Shown one piece after another: positions 8,283-16,645 of a DNA stretch of 60,584 bases. Positions within the stretch are counted from its first letter, which is position 1, and each line of letters opens with the position of its first letter. The DNA comes from a bacterium (GTDB lineage Bacteria; Myxococcota_A; UBA9160; SZUA-336): assembly GCA_024226335.1 (NCBI GenBank), contig JAAELY010000499.1:1-60584 (forward strand). The letters run 5' to 3'. The translations under genes were made by a program, and so were the position numbers. A model generated the notes under the pieces. It saw only the letters and a program-made list of their open reading frames with translations. It did not search any database and was not told the origin of the DNA.

Positions 8283-9317
8283 CTGGCGATTGTCGCCGCT
8301 GTCGGAAACGCTGCGAAGCCGGGTCACCTGCAGTTTCAGGCGGCGTGCGCGACGCACGCCCGCGCGGGCCCTCACCAGGAGTTGCAACGCCACCTCGGCA
8401 ATTTCAGCGCGCGTGCTGATCGCTGGATCGACGGACTGAGTACGTGTGATCTGCGTACCATCCACGTAGGCGAGACCGAGCGTCAGAGTGCCGGCAGCGC
8501 GACGTTCGCGCGCGAGCAGGGTCTCGATCAGGCCCGCGAGTTCCTGGATTTCTTCACCTAACGAACGCAAGTCCACAGTCGGCTCATCGAGCGTGCGCTC
8601 CTGCGAGATCGACTTTGGCCGCGGATTCGGTTTGAGTGGGTCGTCGTCTTCACCCCTCGCAAGTTGCAAGAACTGATCGGCATTGCGCCCGACGATCTCT
8701 TTCAACTCCTCCACGGCGAGGTCTTGCAGGTCGGAAATGCGCTGAAATCCGCTTTCGGCCAGTTTCTCTGCGCTGCTCGGACCCAATCCCCAGATCTCGG
8801 TGACCGCGAAGCCGCCCAGGAATTCGCGCACCTCATCGAGCTTCACTTCTCGAAGACCCGACTCGCCCGAGTGATTCGCGGCCATGTACGCCACGTACTT
8901 GCTCGGACCGATGCCCGCGCATGCAGCCAGTCCCAGTTCGGTCTTCAGACGCACACAGAGTTCAGCGGCCGTCGTTACGGGATCGACGGAAGGCAGCGGT
9001 TCGATGAAGGTACCGCCGGGCTTGAACTCCTCGATGCGTTCGTGTTCGTTGCGCAATAACGCCCGGATCTCCGCGCCAACCTCGCGGTAGCGCTTGAGAC
9101 GCGTGGGCCGGATTTCCGCTTCGGGGCACAGCTTCAGGGCCTCTTCCACCCGCATGCCCGTGACGATGTCGAACTGGGCCGCCTCACGGCTCACGCTCGT
9201 GACCGTTCCGCGTTTGCCGGGATTGCCCCCGACGATCACGGGGCGGCCGCGCAAGCCGCTGTCATCGGCCTGTTCAATGACCGCGTAGAACCCCGGAACG
9301 TGGATATAGACGATCAT
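8268..9317 (-). CDS. Y-family DNA polymerase homologue lacking catalytic residues
   Basis: The 349-residue protein follows the DinB (Pol IV) layout: palm/finger region, thumb, helix-hairpin-helix near WGLGPSSAEKL and a little-finger domain. Aligned with E. coli DinB, the metal-binding Asp8 and Asp10 positions are His6 and Pro8, and Asp103-Glu104 are Gly101-Gly102. The fingers arginine of the YxARxFG-type motif is also gone (SREAAQFD). It should therefore not polymerise DNA. The C-terminus ends in QLRLF (345-349), a beta-clamp-binding motif. This resembles ImuB, the inactive scaffold of the ImuA-ImuB-DnaE2 mutasome, but the protein is shorter and more DinB-like, and no imuA or dnaE2 is nearby. 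ATG 9317 is the only plausible start. Confidence 0.85.
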   Translation of the reverse strand: MIVYIHVPGFYAVIEQADDSGLRGRPVIVGGNPGKRGTVTSVSREAAQFDIVTGMRVEEALKLCPEAEIRPTRLKRYREVGAEIRALLRNEHERIEEFKPGGTFIEPLPSVDPVTTAAELCVRLKTELGLAACAGIGPSKYVAYMAANHSGESGLREVKLDEVREFLGGFAVTEIWGLGPSSAEKLAESGFQRISDLQDLAVEELKEIVGRNADQFLQLARGEDDDPLKPNPRPKSISQERTLDEPTVDLRSLGEEIQELAGLIETLLARERRAAGTLTLGLAYVDGTQITRTQSVDPAISTRAEIAEVALQLLVRARAGVRRARRLKLQVTRLRSVSDSGDNRQLRLF

Positions 9318-9374
9318 GCGCGTCGCTCAGACCCCATGGAGTCTTGCGACCGGAGCGCGGGAGATCCCCGTCGC

Positions 9375-11747
9375 TCAGTCACCCGTCGGTCGCAATTCCC
9401 ACTTTCCAACTTGATGATAGGAAACATCGCTCCAGTGCATCCACAGGGGCCGCGCGCGACCCGCCAGCCAGTCCTGGAGCGCATCCGAATAGTTGGGGTG
9501 CCCGGCGTGCCCCGACTGTCCACCGGCCAGACCGATCTGCGCGTGGTCAGCATCCGACATATCGACGGCGTAGCGAAGCGCCGGTCCCACTTCCGCCTCG
9601 TTCTCGGGCAGGCTGCGGTGGTACATCGTCCAGGCAGAATCGGGCCCCCCGGCCGCCGGAAACGGGCCCAACCCCAGAGGTTGTCCGGCCAGCTGTACGC
9701 GCCCGATACCCAACTTCTCGAAGTCGTGCTTCAAACGAACCTGGTGTAGGCGCCCCCAGTTCCATTTCTTTGGATTGGAACTGACGTGCGTGCGCATATG
9801 ACGCCAGGTGTCGTCGAGGGCTTGCTCGACCACGCCCTTCAACTGGCGATCGCGTGCGCGGTCCAGATAGCGCGCCAGCACGATGCCCGGCAACGGACCC
9901 GTGTTCGCAGTGATCTGCTCCAACCGCTCGTCGGCCTTCTCGAAGCGGTCCTGCAAAAGCCGCACGGTGAGCCGTTGACGAAACACGTGATAGACCGACG
10001 CGCCAATCGAGTCCTCGACCGCGCGACCATCCCAATCGAGCAGGAGCGTTCGAATACGTCTGGCGTGCTCGGCCGTGGGTTCGACATCATCGACCAGATA
10101 GCGAACCGTCGAGCGGCCGCGATGGGAGCCGCGGTCTCGCTGAACCTCCAGTACGCGTTCCAGATCGATGTGCCGACTCGACGAAAGCAGCCCGCCGATG
10201 CGCCGGGCCCCCGCGGGACTGCTCCACAGCCAGACGATCGGAGCCTTGAAATCCGCAGCGTCGGGATGCGTCGACACGACGATCCACGGCTTGTCGCCAT
10301 ACGAACTGGGCAGACCGTCAAAATCCATGAATCCACGCCAGTCGTAGAAACTCGAACCGCCGGTCACCGGCAGCAGACCGGTCTCGATTGCGCGCACCGG
10401 CAGATGCCCAGCGACTTGCGTACCGATATGGCCTTCGCGATCCGCGTACAGGAAGGTCGCTGCTGGGGCGGGCAGCCGCCTCAGACTCTTGCGGAATTCG
10501 TCCCAATCGCCCGCGCGCTGCACGCGCAACAGCGCTTCGAAACCACTGCGCTTGTGATGCCCGGTCCAGCGCAGCGCAAGCGTGTGCACGCGCGTTTCTT
10601 CGGGCTCCATGGAGCGGAGTACCGGTCCGTGATGGGTCGAAAGAACTTCGACCTCGAGAGGTTCGGCGTCCTTGATCTGTATGGTCTCGACCCGACGAAC
10701 GGCCTTGCGCCAGCGACCATTGCGATCGAAACGCAGTGGATCGGTCGGATGGAAGGTCTCATCGAAGAGATCCGACACGCTGGCGTGTAGCGCGACCTGA
10801 CCCCAGGCGATCTCTCCGTTGTTTCCGGCAAAGAACAGCGGAACCCCCGGCCAGGTTGCACCGGACACGTTGTCGTCGTTCACGCGCAGATGCGCCAGAT
10901 AGAAGAGTGCGGGAACGCCGAATTGCACGTGTGGATCGTTTGCGAGAATCGCCCCACCCGTGGCCGAGCGCTCCGACGAGACGACGAAGCCCAGGCTGCC
11001 CACGGGTCCGTTCATGCCGACGATGCTCGCCAGCCGGTCGGCCGCCTTGCCGAGTTCGAGAACGGGCCCCAGCGGGTCGTGGGCTCCGTCCTCGGGTCGG
11101 GTCGGGAAGAAATCGCGCGCGGGTACGCCTCCTACTTCGCGCACCAACTGATCGAGCAGGAGACTCGCACCCAGAGAACGCCCGGTGTTCCAGGCGCGCA
11201 GGCGCAAGATCGCGAGTGTATCGGCGGGGCTCCAGGGTTCGGGTTCGTACTCCAGGAACTCGAACTCGTAGGGCAGCGGCGCCTCGCCGCTGCGAAGGTG
11301 TTCGATCCAGGAGTTCACGCCGGCGGAATAGGCATCGAGTGTCCGGGCTGCGGATCCGGACAACTGCGTCACCTCGGCCTCGGCATCGCGTCCCAGACCC
11401 AGGGTTCGAACGAGGCGATCCTCATCGACGGTACTCGCCCCAAACACCTCGGAGAGCGTTCCACGTGCGGCTCGACGCAGCATCTCCATCTGCCAGAGCC
11501 GATCCTGAGCGTGGACGAAACCGAGAGCCAGGGAGGCATCGTCGCTGCGCGTCGATTTCACATGCGGCACGCCAAGGGGATCACGCAGGATTTCCACGGC
11601 TTGTGCCAACTCGGGAATCACGCGGCTACCGCGCGCCTCCGGCCCTTCCTTCTGGGTTCCGGCGCGAAACGACCACCACTCCACCACGGCAACGATTCCG
11701 GCCAGCACAGCCACCAGCGCCAGACCCCGCATCAACCAGCGTTTCAT
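9375..11747 (-). CDS. penicillin acylase family N-terminal nucleophile hydrolase
   Basis: A 790-residue precursor of the penicillin/AHL acylase family, which cleaves amide bonds of penicillins, acyl-homoserine lactones or related N-acyl compounds. ATG 11747 follows a GGAGAGG ribosome-binding site and gives a signal anchor (MKRWLMRGLALVAVLAG). The alpha-chain motif LGVPHV and FVHAQDRLWQMEMLRR are typical. The predicted self-cleavage site is at GPVG/SLGFVV, with the serine becoming the beta-chain nucleophile and ANDPH following. Most relatives have Asn after this Ser; here it is Leu. It should mature in the periplasm. Its start overlaps the acpS stop by four bases, so the two are translationally coupled. 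Substrate not known. Confidence 0.87.
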   Translation of the reverse strand: MKRWLMRGLALVAVLAGIVAVVEWWSFRAGTQKEGPEARGSRVIPELAQAVEILRDPLGVPHVKSTRSDDASLALGFVHAQDRLWQMEMLRRAARGTLSEVFGASTVDEDRLVRTLGLGRDAEAEVTQLSGSAARTLDAYSAGVNSWIEHLRSGEAPLPYEFEFLEYEPEPWSPADTLAILRLRAWNTGRSLGASLLLDQLVREVGGVPARDFFPTRPEDGAHDPLGPVLELGKAADRLASIVGMNGPVGSLGFVVSSERSATGGAILANDPHVQFGVPALFYLAHLRVNDDNVSGATWPGVPLFFAGNNGEIAWGQVALHASVSDLFDETFHPTDPLRFDRNGRWRKAVRRVETIQIKDAEPLEVEVLSTHHGPVLRSMEPEETRVHTLALRWTGHHKRSGFEALLRVQRAGDWDEFRKSLRRLPAPAATFLYADREGHIGTQVAGHLPVRAIETGLLPVTGGSSFYDWRGFMDFDGLPSSYGDKPWIVVSTHPDAADFKAPIVWLWSSPAGARRIGGLLSSSRHIDLERVLEVQRDRGSHRGRSTVRYLVDDVEPTAEHARRIRTLLLDWDGRAVEDSIGASVYHVFRQRLTVRLLQDRFEKADERLEQITANTGPLPGIVLARYLDRARDRQLKGVVEQALDDTWRHMRTHVSSNPKKWNWGRLHQVRLKHDFEKLGIGRVQLAGQPLGLGPFPAAGGPDSAWTMYHRSLPENEAEVGPALRYAVDMSDADHAQIGLAGGQSGHAGHPNYSDALQDWLAGRARPLWMHWSDVSYHQVGKWELRPTGD

Positions 11748-12163
11748 GCCCTCTCCGTTCCGGTGGAAAGCGACTCGAGCACCACCTGGGCCACCGCGTG
11801 TCTGCGGGTCCAGGACGCATCGACCCAGGCCCGCTCGAAACCGCGTTCCCGGGCAATCTCGAGCGCACGAGCGTGCAAGCGCAGCTGGAGACCGCGTGGC
11901 GTTTCGAGGATCTCGAAGTCCGTCCAGGCTACGCCTCGTCTCCAACCCGTACCGATCGCTTTCATACCGGCTTCCTTAACGGCAAAGCGCAGCGCAAAAT
12001 GGCGTCCCGAACGAGCCCGGCGTTCGCAATCCCTGCGTTCCTGGGGCGTAAACAGGCGCTGGCGTATACGGTCGCCGCGGCGCTCCAGCGCGAGTTCGAC
12101 CCGCGCGATTTCCTGGATGTCGATGCCGGTACCGATGATCACATCGCGGAGGCTAGCCCGCAT
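11744..12163 (-). CDS. acpS: holo-[acyl-carrier-protein] synthase
   Basis: A 139-residue AcpS-type phosphopantetheinyl transferase, which moves 4'-phosphopantetheine from CoA to a serine of acyl carrier protein. The metal-binding IGTGIDI is at the N-terminus; FTPQERRDCE and RFAVKEAGMKAIGTG are the second conserved block, with the catalytic Glu in VKEA. It starts at ATG 12163 with a poor ribosome-binding site. Its ATGA overlap with the acylase gene is unusual, since acpS more often sits with pdxJ or nnrD. It is divergent from gap. Confidence 0.92.
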   Translation of the reverse strand: MRASLRDVIIGTGIDIQEIARVELALERRGDRIRQRLFTPQERRDCERRARSGRHFALRFAVKEAGMKAIGTGWRRGVAWTDFEILETPRGLQLRLHARALEIARERGFERAWVDASWTRRHAVAQVVLESLSTGTERA

Positions 12164-12232
12164 TTCCGATCAGGTCGCCCGGACACTCCTCCGGAGCGGC
12201 GGCAATGGCCCAGATGGCCGTTTTTCCGCCAA

Positions 12233-12261
12233 TTGACGCTGGTTTACCCAGGCTCTATCCT
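12233..12261 (+). promoter_or_regulatory. sigma70-type promoter of the gap operon
   Basis: TTGACG (12233-12238) and TATCCT (12256-12261) are separated by exactly 17 bases. The predicted start lies about 20 bases before the AAGGAGG ribosome-binding site of gap. This is one of the best sigma70-like matches in the window, as expected for glycolytic genes. Confidence 0.65.
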
Positions 12262-12288
12262 GCGCGCCCTGAAGGAGGAATCCCCCGC

Positions 12289-13305
12289 ATGGCTCGAGTT
12301 GGCATCAATGGATTTGGACGGATCGGGCGCTGCACGCTGCGCAGTGCTCTCAAGAGTGGAATTGCCGGTAATGGTGACCTCGAGTTCGTGGCGGTCAACG
12401 ACCTGACCGACCCCGCAACACTCGCCCATTTGCTGAAATACGATTCCGTACACGGCCGGCTCGACGCGAACGTCGAAGCGACCGACGACGGCATCCGCAT
12501 CGGCGATCGCGAAATCAAGGTCATCGCAGAACGCGATCCAGCCAATCTCCCCTGGGGCGAACTCGGTGTCGACATCGTCATCGAATCAACGGGTCTGTTC
12601 ACGAAACGGCCCGACGCCGCGAAGCACATCAGCGCTGGCGCCAAGAAGGTGATCATCAGCGCGCCGGCGGGCGAGCCGGATGCCACCATCGCCCTGGGTG
12701 TGAACGAAGAGGTCTACGAGGCGAGCAACCACCACGTGATCTCCAATGCTTCGTGCACCACCAACTGTCTGGCGCCGGTGGCCAAGGTCCTGAATCAGGA
12801 GTTCGGGCTGAAGCGCGGCTGGATGACCACCACGCACGCGTACACCAACGACCAGTCGATCCTGGACCTTCCCCACAAGGACCTGCGCCGCGCGCGCGCG
12901 GCCGGTGTGTCGATGATCCCCACCTCGACCGGTGCGGCCAAGGCCGTGGGCCTGGTCTTGCCCGATCTCGCCGGAAAGCTCGACGGTATCTCGATTCGCG
13001 TCCCGACCGCGGATGTATCGGTGGTCGACCTGGTCGCCGAAATCGATCGCTCCGCGACCGCAGAGCAGATCAACGAGGCCTTCCAGAAGGCGGCCGATGG
13101 CCCCATGAAGGGGATCCTCGACGTATCGAACGAACCTCTGGTTTCGATCGACTTCCAGGGCAACCCACATTCCTCGATCGTCGACGGCCTGAACACCAAG
13201 GTGCTCGAAGGTAATCTGGTCAAGGTGCTGTCCTGGTACGACAACGAGTGGGGCTACGCCAATCGCGTGGTTGATCTCGCTCGAATGGTCGCCTCGAAGC
13301 TGTGA
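12289..13305 (+). CDS. gap: glyceraldehyde-3-phosphate dehydrogenase, type I
   Basis: The 338-residue enzyme oxidises glyceraldehyde-3-phosphate to 1,3-bisphosphoglycerate with NAD. The NAD-binding motif GINGFGRIGR is at 5-14, the catalytic cysteine is Cys156 in SNASCTTNCLAP, and WYDNEWGY is near the C-terminus. An aspartate in FVAVNDLTD supports NAD preference. ATG 12289 follows a strong AAGGAGG site; the frame is open upstream to 12205, but that would pass through the promoter. It is the first gene of gap-pgk-tpiA-secG. Confidence 0.97.
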   Translation: MARVGINGFGRIGRCTLRSALKSGIAGNGDLEFVAVNDLTDPATLAHLLKYDSVHGRLDANVEATDDGIRIGDREIKVIAERDPANLPWGELGVDIVIESTGLFTKRPDAAKHISAGAKKVIISAPAGEPDATIALGVNEEVYEASNHHVISNASCTTNCLAPVAKVLNQEFGLKRGWMTTTHAYTNDQSILDLPHKDLRRARAAGVSMIPTSTGAAKAVGLVLPDLAGKLDGISIRVPTADVSVVDLVAEIDRSATAEQINEAFQKAADGPMKGILDVSNEPLVSIDFQGNPHSSIVDGLNTKVLEGNLVKVLSWYDNEWGYANRVVDLARMVASKL

Positions 13306-14456
13306 GTTCGGGGAAAGCGCCCCGCTCCGTCACCGACCTCGCGTTGCGAGGTCGGCGCGTCTTCATCCGCGTCGACCTGAACGTCCCCTTGCGCGATGGT
13401 CGCGTGTCCGATGACACGCGCATCCGCGCGGCGCTTCCGACGATCGAGCACGTGCGCTCACAGGGAGGTCGAGTCGTACTCGCCTCTCACCTGGGAAGAC
13501 CGAAGGGCCAGCGCGTCGACGAGTTTTCGCTGCGCCCCGTCGCACAGGCGATGAACCTGCCTCTGGCTGCGGATTGCATCGGCCCAGAAGTCGAAAAGCA
13601 GATCGATGAACTCGGCGACGGCGATGCACTGCTACTCGAAAACCTGCGCTTTCACGCGGGCGAAGAGAGCAACGAGGCGAAGTTCTGTGCCGCGCTCGCG
13701 CGACTCTGCGACGTGTACGTGAACGACGCGTTCGGGACCGCGCATCGCGCGCATGCGAGCACCGCGGGCTTGCCGGGATTGATCGAAGAGTCGGCAGCTG
13801 GACTGCTGATGGCGCGCGAAGTCGAGGCGCTGACCCGGGTGCGCGAAAACCCGGAACGGCCCTATGTATGCGTGCTCGGCGGAGCCAAGGTGTCGGACAA
13901 GCTGGCGGTACTCGAAGCACTGGCCTCGCGTGCGGACTCGATCGTGATCGGTGGCGCGATGGCGTACACATTCCTGCTGGCGCGCGGCGAACCCGTCGGC
14001 AAGTCACTCGTCGAGCCCGATCTGGTCGACACCGCACTCCGACTGCTGGACGGCAAGGCCGAGATCCTGCTACCGGTCGACCACCGGGTCGCGCCTTCGC
14101 TCGATGATCCGGAGCGAGCGGAACTGGTCGAGCAGATCCCCGCCGACCAGATGGCGCTCGACGTGGGTCCCGCGAGCATTGCCGCAATCGCGCAGCGACT
14201 GGAGTCGGCCCGCACCGTGTTCTGGAACGGCCCGCTGGGAGTGTTCGAGATCCCCCCCTTCGACCACGGCACCTGCGCGGTCGCCGAGATATTGGCCTCG
14301 TCTTCGGCGTACAGTGTGGTTGGCGGTGGCGATTCGCTGGCCGCCGTACAGGCCGCAGGGGTCGGCGAGCGCATTTCCCACCTTTCGACGGGAGGCGGCG
14401 CGTCTCTCGAGTTCCTCGAGGGCAAGACCTTGCCCGGCATCGAGGCCCTGTCGTGA
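13302..14456 (+). CDS. pgk: phosphoglycerate kinase
   Basis: The 384-residue two-domain kinase transfers the acyl-phosphate of 1,3-bisphosphoglycerate to ADP. RVDLNVPL and ASHLGRPKG are the substrate-binding signatures; VLGGAKVSDK and the C-terminal VVGGGDSLAAV and STGGGASLEFLEG form the nucleotide-binding site. The start is GTG 13302, which overlaps the gap stop (GTGA), so translation is coupled. Slightly shorter than typical 390-400 residue homologues but with all core motifs. Confidence 0.96.
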   Translation: MSSGKAPRSVTDLALRGRRVFIRVDLNVPLRDGRVSDDTRIRAALPTIEHVRSQGGRVVLASHLGRPKGQRVDEFSLRPVAQAMNLPLAADCIGPEVEKQIDELGDGDALLLENLRFHAGEESNEAKFCAALARLCDVYVNDAFGTAHRAHASTAGLPGLIEESAAGLLMAREVEALTRVRENPERPYVCVLGGAKVSDKLAVLEALASRADSIVIGGAMAYTFLLARGEPVGKSLVEPDLVDTALRLLDGKAEILLPVDHRVAPSLDDPERAELVEQIPADQMALDVGPASIAAIAQRLESARTVFWNGPLGVFEIPPFDHGTCAVAEILASSSAYSVVGGGDSLAAVQAAGVGERISHLSTGGGASLEFLEGKTLPGIEALS

Positions 14457-14477
14457 CCGGCCAACGGAGAGAAAACG

Positions 14478-15245
14478 ATGAGAACGCCGCTGATCGCAGC
14501 CAACTGGAAACTGCACAAGACCGTGGCAGAGGCCGAGAGCTTCGCCAAGGAACTCGGCGCCCAGCTCGGTGAGCTCTCCGGCGTAGAAGCGGCCATTGCC
14601 CCGCCCTTCACGGCGCTTGCGGCTCTGGGACGTGCTCTCAGCGGGACCAGCGTGGCACTCGCCGCCCAGAACGTGCATCCCGAGCCCAAGGGCGCCTTCA
14701 CAGGGGAGATCTCCGTCGGGATGCTCGCCGAATTTCAGGTTCGCTACGCGATCGTGGGGCATTCGGAGCGCAGGCACGTCTTCGGCGAGACCGATGCCTT
14801 CATCGCAGCCAAGGTCCGGGCCGTCCAGGACGGCCGAATGCGCCCCATTCTGTGCGTGGGCGAGACCTTCGAGGAGCGGGAAGCCGGGCGAACTTTCGAC
14901 GTTCTGCGAGCCCAGATCGAGGGCTCGCTGGCACAGGCGGACCCGGAGTGCTCCTCGGAACTGGTGGTCGCCTACGAGCCGGTGTGGGCAATCGGCACCG
15001 GCCAGACGGCGACTCCGGAAATGGCCCAGGAAGCCCACGCGTTCCTTCGCGACCGTCTGCAGGCCAGGCTCGGAGCCGCGGCAGCCGCGGAGATCCGAAT
15101 CCAGTACGGTGGCTCAGTCAAGCCGGAGAACGCAGCGGAACTCATGGCGCAAGCGGACATCGATGGGGCCCTGGTGGGGGGCGCTAGCCTTGACCCCGCC
15201 AGCTTCTGCGCCATTATCCGCTTCTCGGATCGCCCCCAGGAGTAA
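14478..15245 (+). CDS. tpiA: triosephosphate isomerase
   Basis: A 255-residue TIM barrel interconverting dihydroxyacetone phosphate and glyceraldehyde-3-phosphate. Catalytic Lys11 lies in NWKLHK, His95 in IVGHSERR and Glu167 in AYEPVWAIGTG; the phosphate-binding IQYGGSVKPEN and GALVGGASL follow. ATG 14478 is preceded by an ACGGAGA ribosome-binding site. Third gene of the glycolytic operon and two bases short of touching secG. Confidence 0.97.
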   Translation: MRTPLIAANWKLHKTVAEAESFAKELGAQLGELSGVEAAIAPPFTALAALGRALSGTSVALAAQNVHPEPKGAFTGEISVGMLAEFQVRYAIVGHSERRHVFGETDAFIAAKVRAVQDGRMRPILCVGETFEEREAGRTFDVLRAQIEGSLAQADPECSSELVVAYEPVWAIGTGQTATPEMAQEAHAFLRDRLQARLGAAAAAEIRIQYGGSVKPENAAELMAQADIDGALVGGASLDPASFCAIIRFSDRPQE

Positions 15246-15248
15246 GGT

Positions 15249-15653
15249 TTGGAGTATCTGATCACGATCCTGCACGTTCTGACGTGCCTCTGCCTGATTG
15301 CCATCGTGCTCTTGCAGCACGGCAAGGGCGCCGACATCGGCGTGGCCCTGGGTGGAGGGGCCAGCCAGACGGTTTTCGGTGCGCGCGGCGCGGGCAGCTT
15401 CCTGACGAAGCTGACCACCGGTGCGGCCATCCTGTTCATGATCACCAGTTTCACGCTCTCGCGCATGGGCGGAAGCTCGGACGTGGAAAGCATCATGGCA
15501 CCGGCCAGCGAGGCGCCCGTGGCCCCGGCCGAGGTTCCCGAATCGAGTTTCCCCGAAGCCGCACCCATCGAGCAAGACGCTGACGCACCGTCGGGTTTCG
15601 AAGCCATCGAACCTCCGGCTACCGAAACCGAGTCAGACAAGAGCAAAGAGTAA
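15249..15653 (+). CDS. secG: preprotein translocase subunit SecG
   Basis: A 134-residue SecG, the accessory subunit of the SecYEG channel. It has two membrane helices (about 1-20 and 52-72) joined by the conserved loop LLQHGKGADIGVALGGGASQ. The C-terminal 60 residues are an acidic, Pro/Ala-rich tail longer than in E. coli. The start is TTG 15249 with an AGGAG site overlapping the tpiA stop. The tpiA-secG-tRNA-Leu order is common in related bacteria. Confidence 0.93.
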   Translation: MEYLITILHVLTCLCLIAIVLLQHGKGADIGVALGGGASQTVFGARGAGSFLTKLTTGAAILFMITSFTLSRMGGSSDVESIMAPASEAPVAPAEVPESSFPEAAPIEQDADAPSGFEAIEPPATETESDKSKE

Positions 15654-15674
15654 GGCGAACGCTTCTTTCGGATC

Positions 15675-15694
15675 GGCGCTGCCCGAGCGGCGCC
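15675..15694 (+). other. hairpin between secG and tRNA-Leu(GAG)
   Basis: GGCGC (15675-15679) can pair with GCGCC (15690-15694); the inner CGCT/AGCG offers an alternative pairing. No T-tract follows. It may help separate secG mRNA from the tRNA precursor rather than terminate transcription. Confidence 0.3.
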
Positions 15695-15702
15695 TTCCAC
15701 CT

Positions 15703-15791
15703 GCCCAGGTGGTGAAATTGGTAGACACGCCAGGTTGAGGGCCTGGTCCTGATTATTCGGGGTGCTGGTTCGAATCCAGTCCTGGGCACCA
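15703..15791 (+). tRNA. tRNA-Leu, anticodon GAG
   Basis: An 89-nt class II tRNA with the GCCCAGG/CCTGGGC acceptor stem, an AATTGGTAGAC D-arm, a GAG anticodon at 15737-15739, a long variable arm, a GGTTCGAATCC T-arm and encoded CCA. It reads CUC/CUU leucine codons. It shares its acceptor sequence and immediate 5' flank (CACCTGCCCAGGTGG) with the tRNA-Leu(CAG) at 103-189, suggesting an old duplication. Confidence 0.95.
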
Positions 15792-16120
15792 AGTCCCTCA
15801 AGTGCTTCCCGTCAGCAGAAGTCGGACATCGAGCACTACGCGCCGATGGTCTCGGACGGGGGATACCTGGTGCTGGGCGACGCATCCGCGTTCCTGGAGG
15901 GTTCCCGATTCTGGAAGGGCTACGCTTCCGTCTCCAGGGCGGCCCGCTGTCTCCCTGACCGGGCGGGCTCGAGAACGTGCTCAACGTGGATCACAAGCGC
16001 ATCTACCGAGCCTGCGGTCCGGATCCCCACGCCGAAGGCACCGGCGCGGGCTCAACCCGGGCCACGCCGGTCTGGAGCCCGCCGATGGTGCGGCGCCTCC
16101 CGAAGGCCAAATAGGGTAAG
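15792..16120 (+). pseudogene. frameshifted C-terminal gene remnant, possibly a class I methyltransferase
   Basis: Directly after the tRNA CCA a protein-like reading frame appears without any start codon. Frame 3 from 15822 reads SDIEHYAPMVSDGGYLVLGD, then DASAFLEGSRFWKGYASVSR. Near 15955-15970 the sense shifts to another frame, reading LENVLNVDHKRIYRACGPDP. The Asp...PMVSDGGYLV pattern followed by an aromatic FWKG segment and a closing NVDHKRIY strand resembles the C-terminal part of a Rossmann-fold methyltransferase or related enzyme; this assignment is inference. The absent N-terminal half, the frameshift and the junction at a tRNA end suggest a decayed fragment left by a recombination event. 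Confidence 0.5.
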
Positions 16121-16237
16121 CAATTCAAGCCCCGCTTTTGACCCGGCCGATAACGCGCAACCAGGGAAACGGACGAGTAGAGTCCGAGAGCAATGAAGTA
16201 GTTCACAGTGTGGCGAACGGGCTGCGGATAGAATCCA
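16121..16237 (+). other. intergenic stretch upstream of the hypothetical protein
   Basis: Between the gene remnant and the GTG at 16238 there is AT-richer sequence with no open frame, no clear promoter pair and no strong hairpin that I can see. Together with the remnant it forms the longest stretch of the window without an intact gene. Confidence 0.4.
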
Positions 16238-16645
16238 GTGAGACGATCTACTGGAAAGAAGCGGCTCTTGACCAAGCCGGCTCGCGAAACAGCCCGCTCA
16301 CTTCTTCTGAAGCTGCAGCGAGATTTGCGCCGCGCCTCGATCGACGAACTGATTCGACTGATCGGGTCAGAGCATTTCAAACGCGTAAAGGAATGCGACA
16401 TCCGTGCGGTCGCTCAGTACGGCGCGCTCGAATTCGACGGCGAGCACTTCTTCGAACGGGCCTTCTCCACTGGCAAGGAAGCCGCTTCCAGTCTCGCACT
16501 CGCTCACGTCATCGGCCCGGAAGTGGTGCTCGAAGACCTGCGCTCCCTGAGATCGAGCGGGTTCGGACCCGACCCTCTTTCAGAAAGAGAGCCGGGCGCT
16601 GTAGCGCCACCGACCGGTTCTACAGTCAAGCCGGAACCCAGGTAG
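16238..16645 (+). CDS. hypothetical protein
   Basis: I do not recognise the family. The 135-residue product has a basic N-terminus (RRSTGKKRLLTKPARETARS), a predicted helical middle with LIGSEHFKRVKECDIRAV and FFERAFSTGKEAASSLALAHVIGPEVVLEDLRSL, and a Pro-rich tail. It has no signal peptide or membrane segment. It starts at GTG 16238 with a weak GGATAG site. It lies between a gene remnant and the PQQ dehydrogenase and has no obvious operon partner. The regular amphipathic pattern supports a real gene. Confidence 0.6.
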   Translation: MRRSTGKKRLLTKPARETARSLLLKLQRDLRRASIDELIRLIGSEHFKRVKECDIRAVAQYGALEFDGEHFFERAFSTGKEAASSLALAHVIGPEVVLEDLRSLRSSGFGPDPLSEREPGAVAPPTGSTVKPEPR

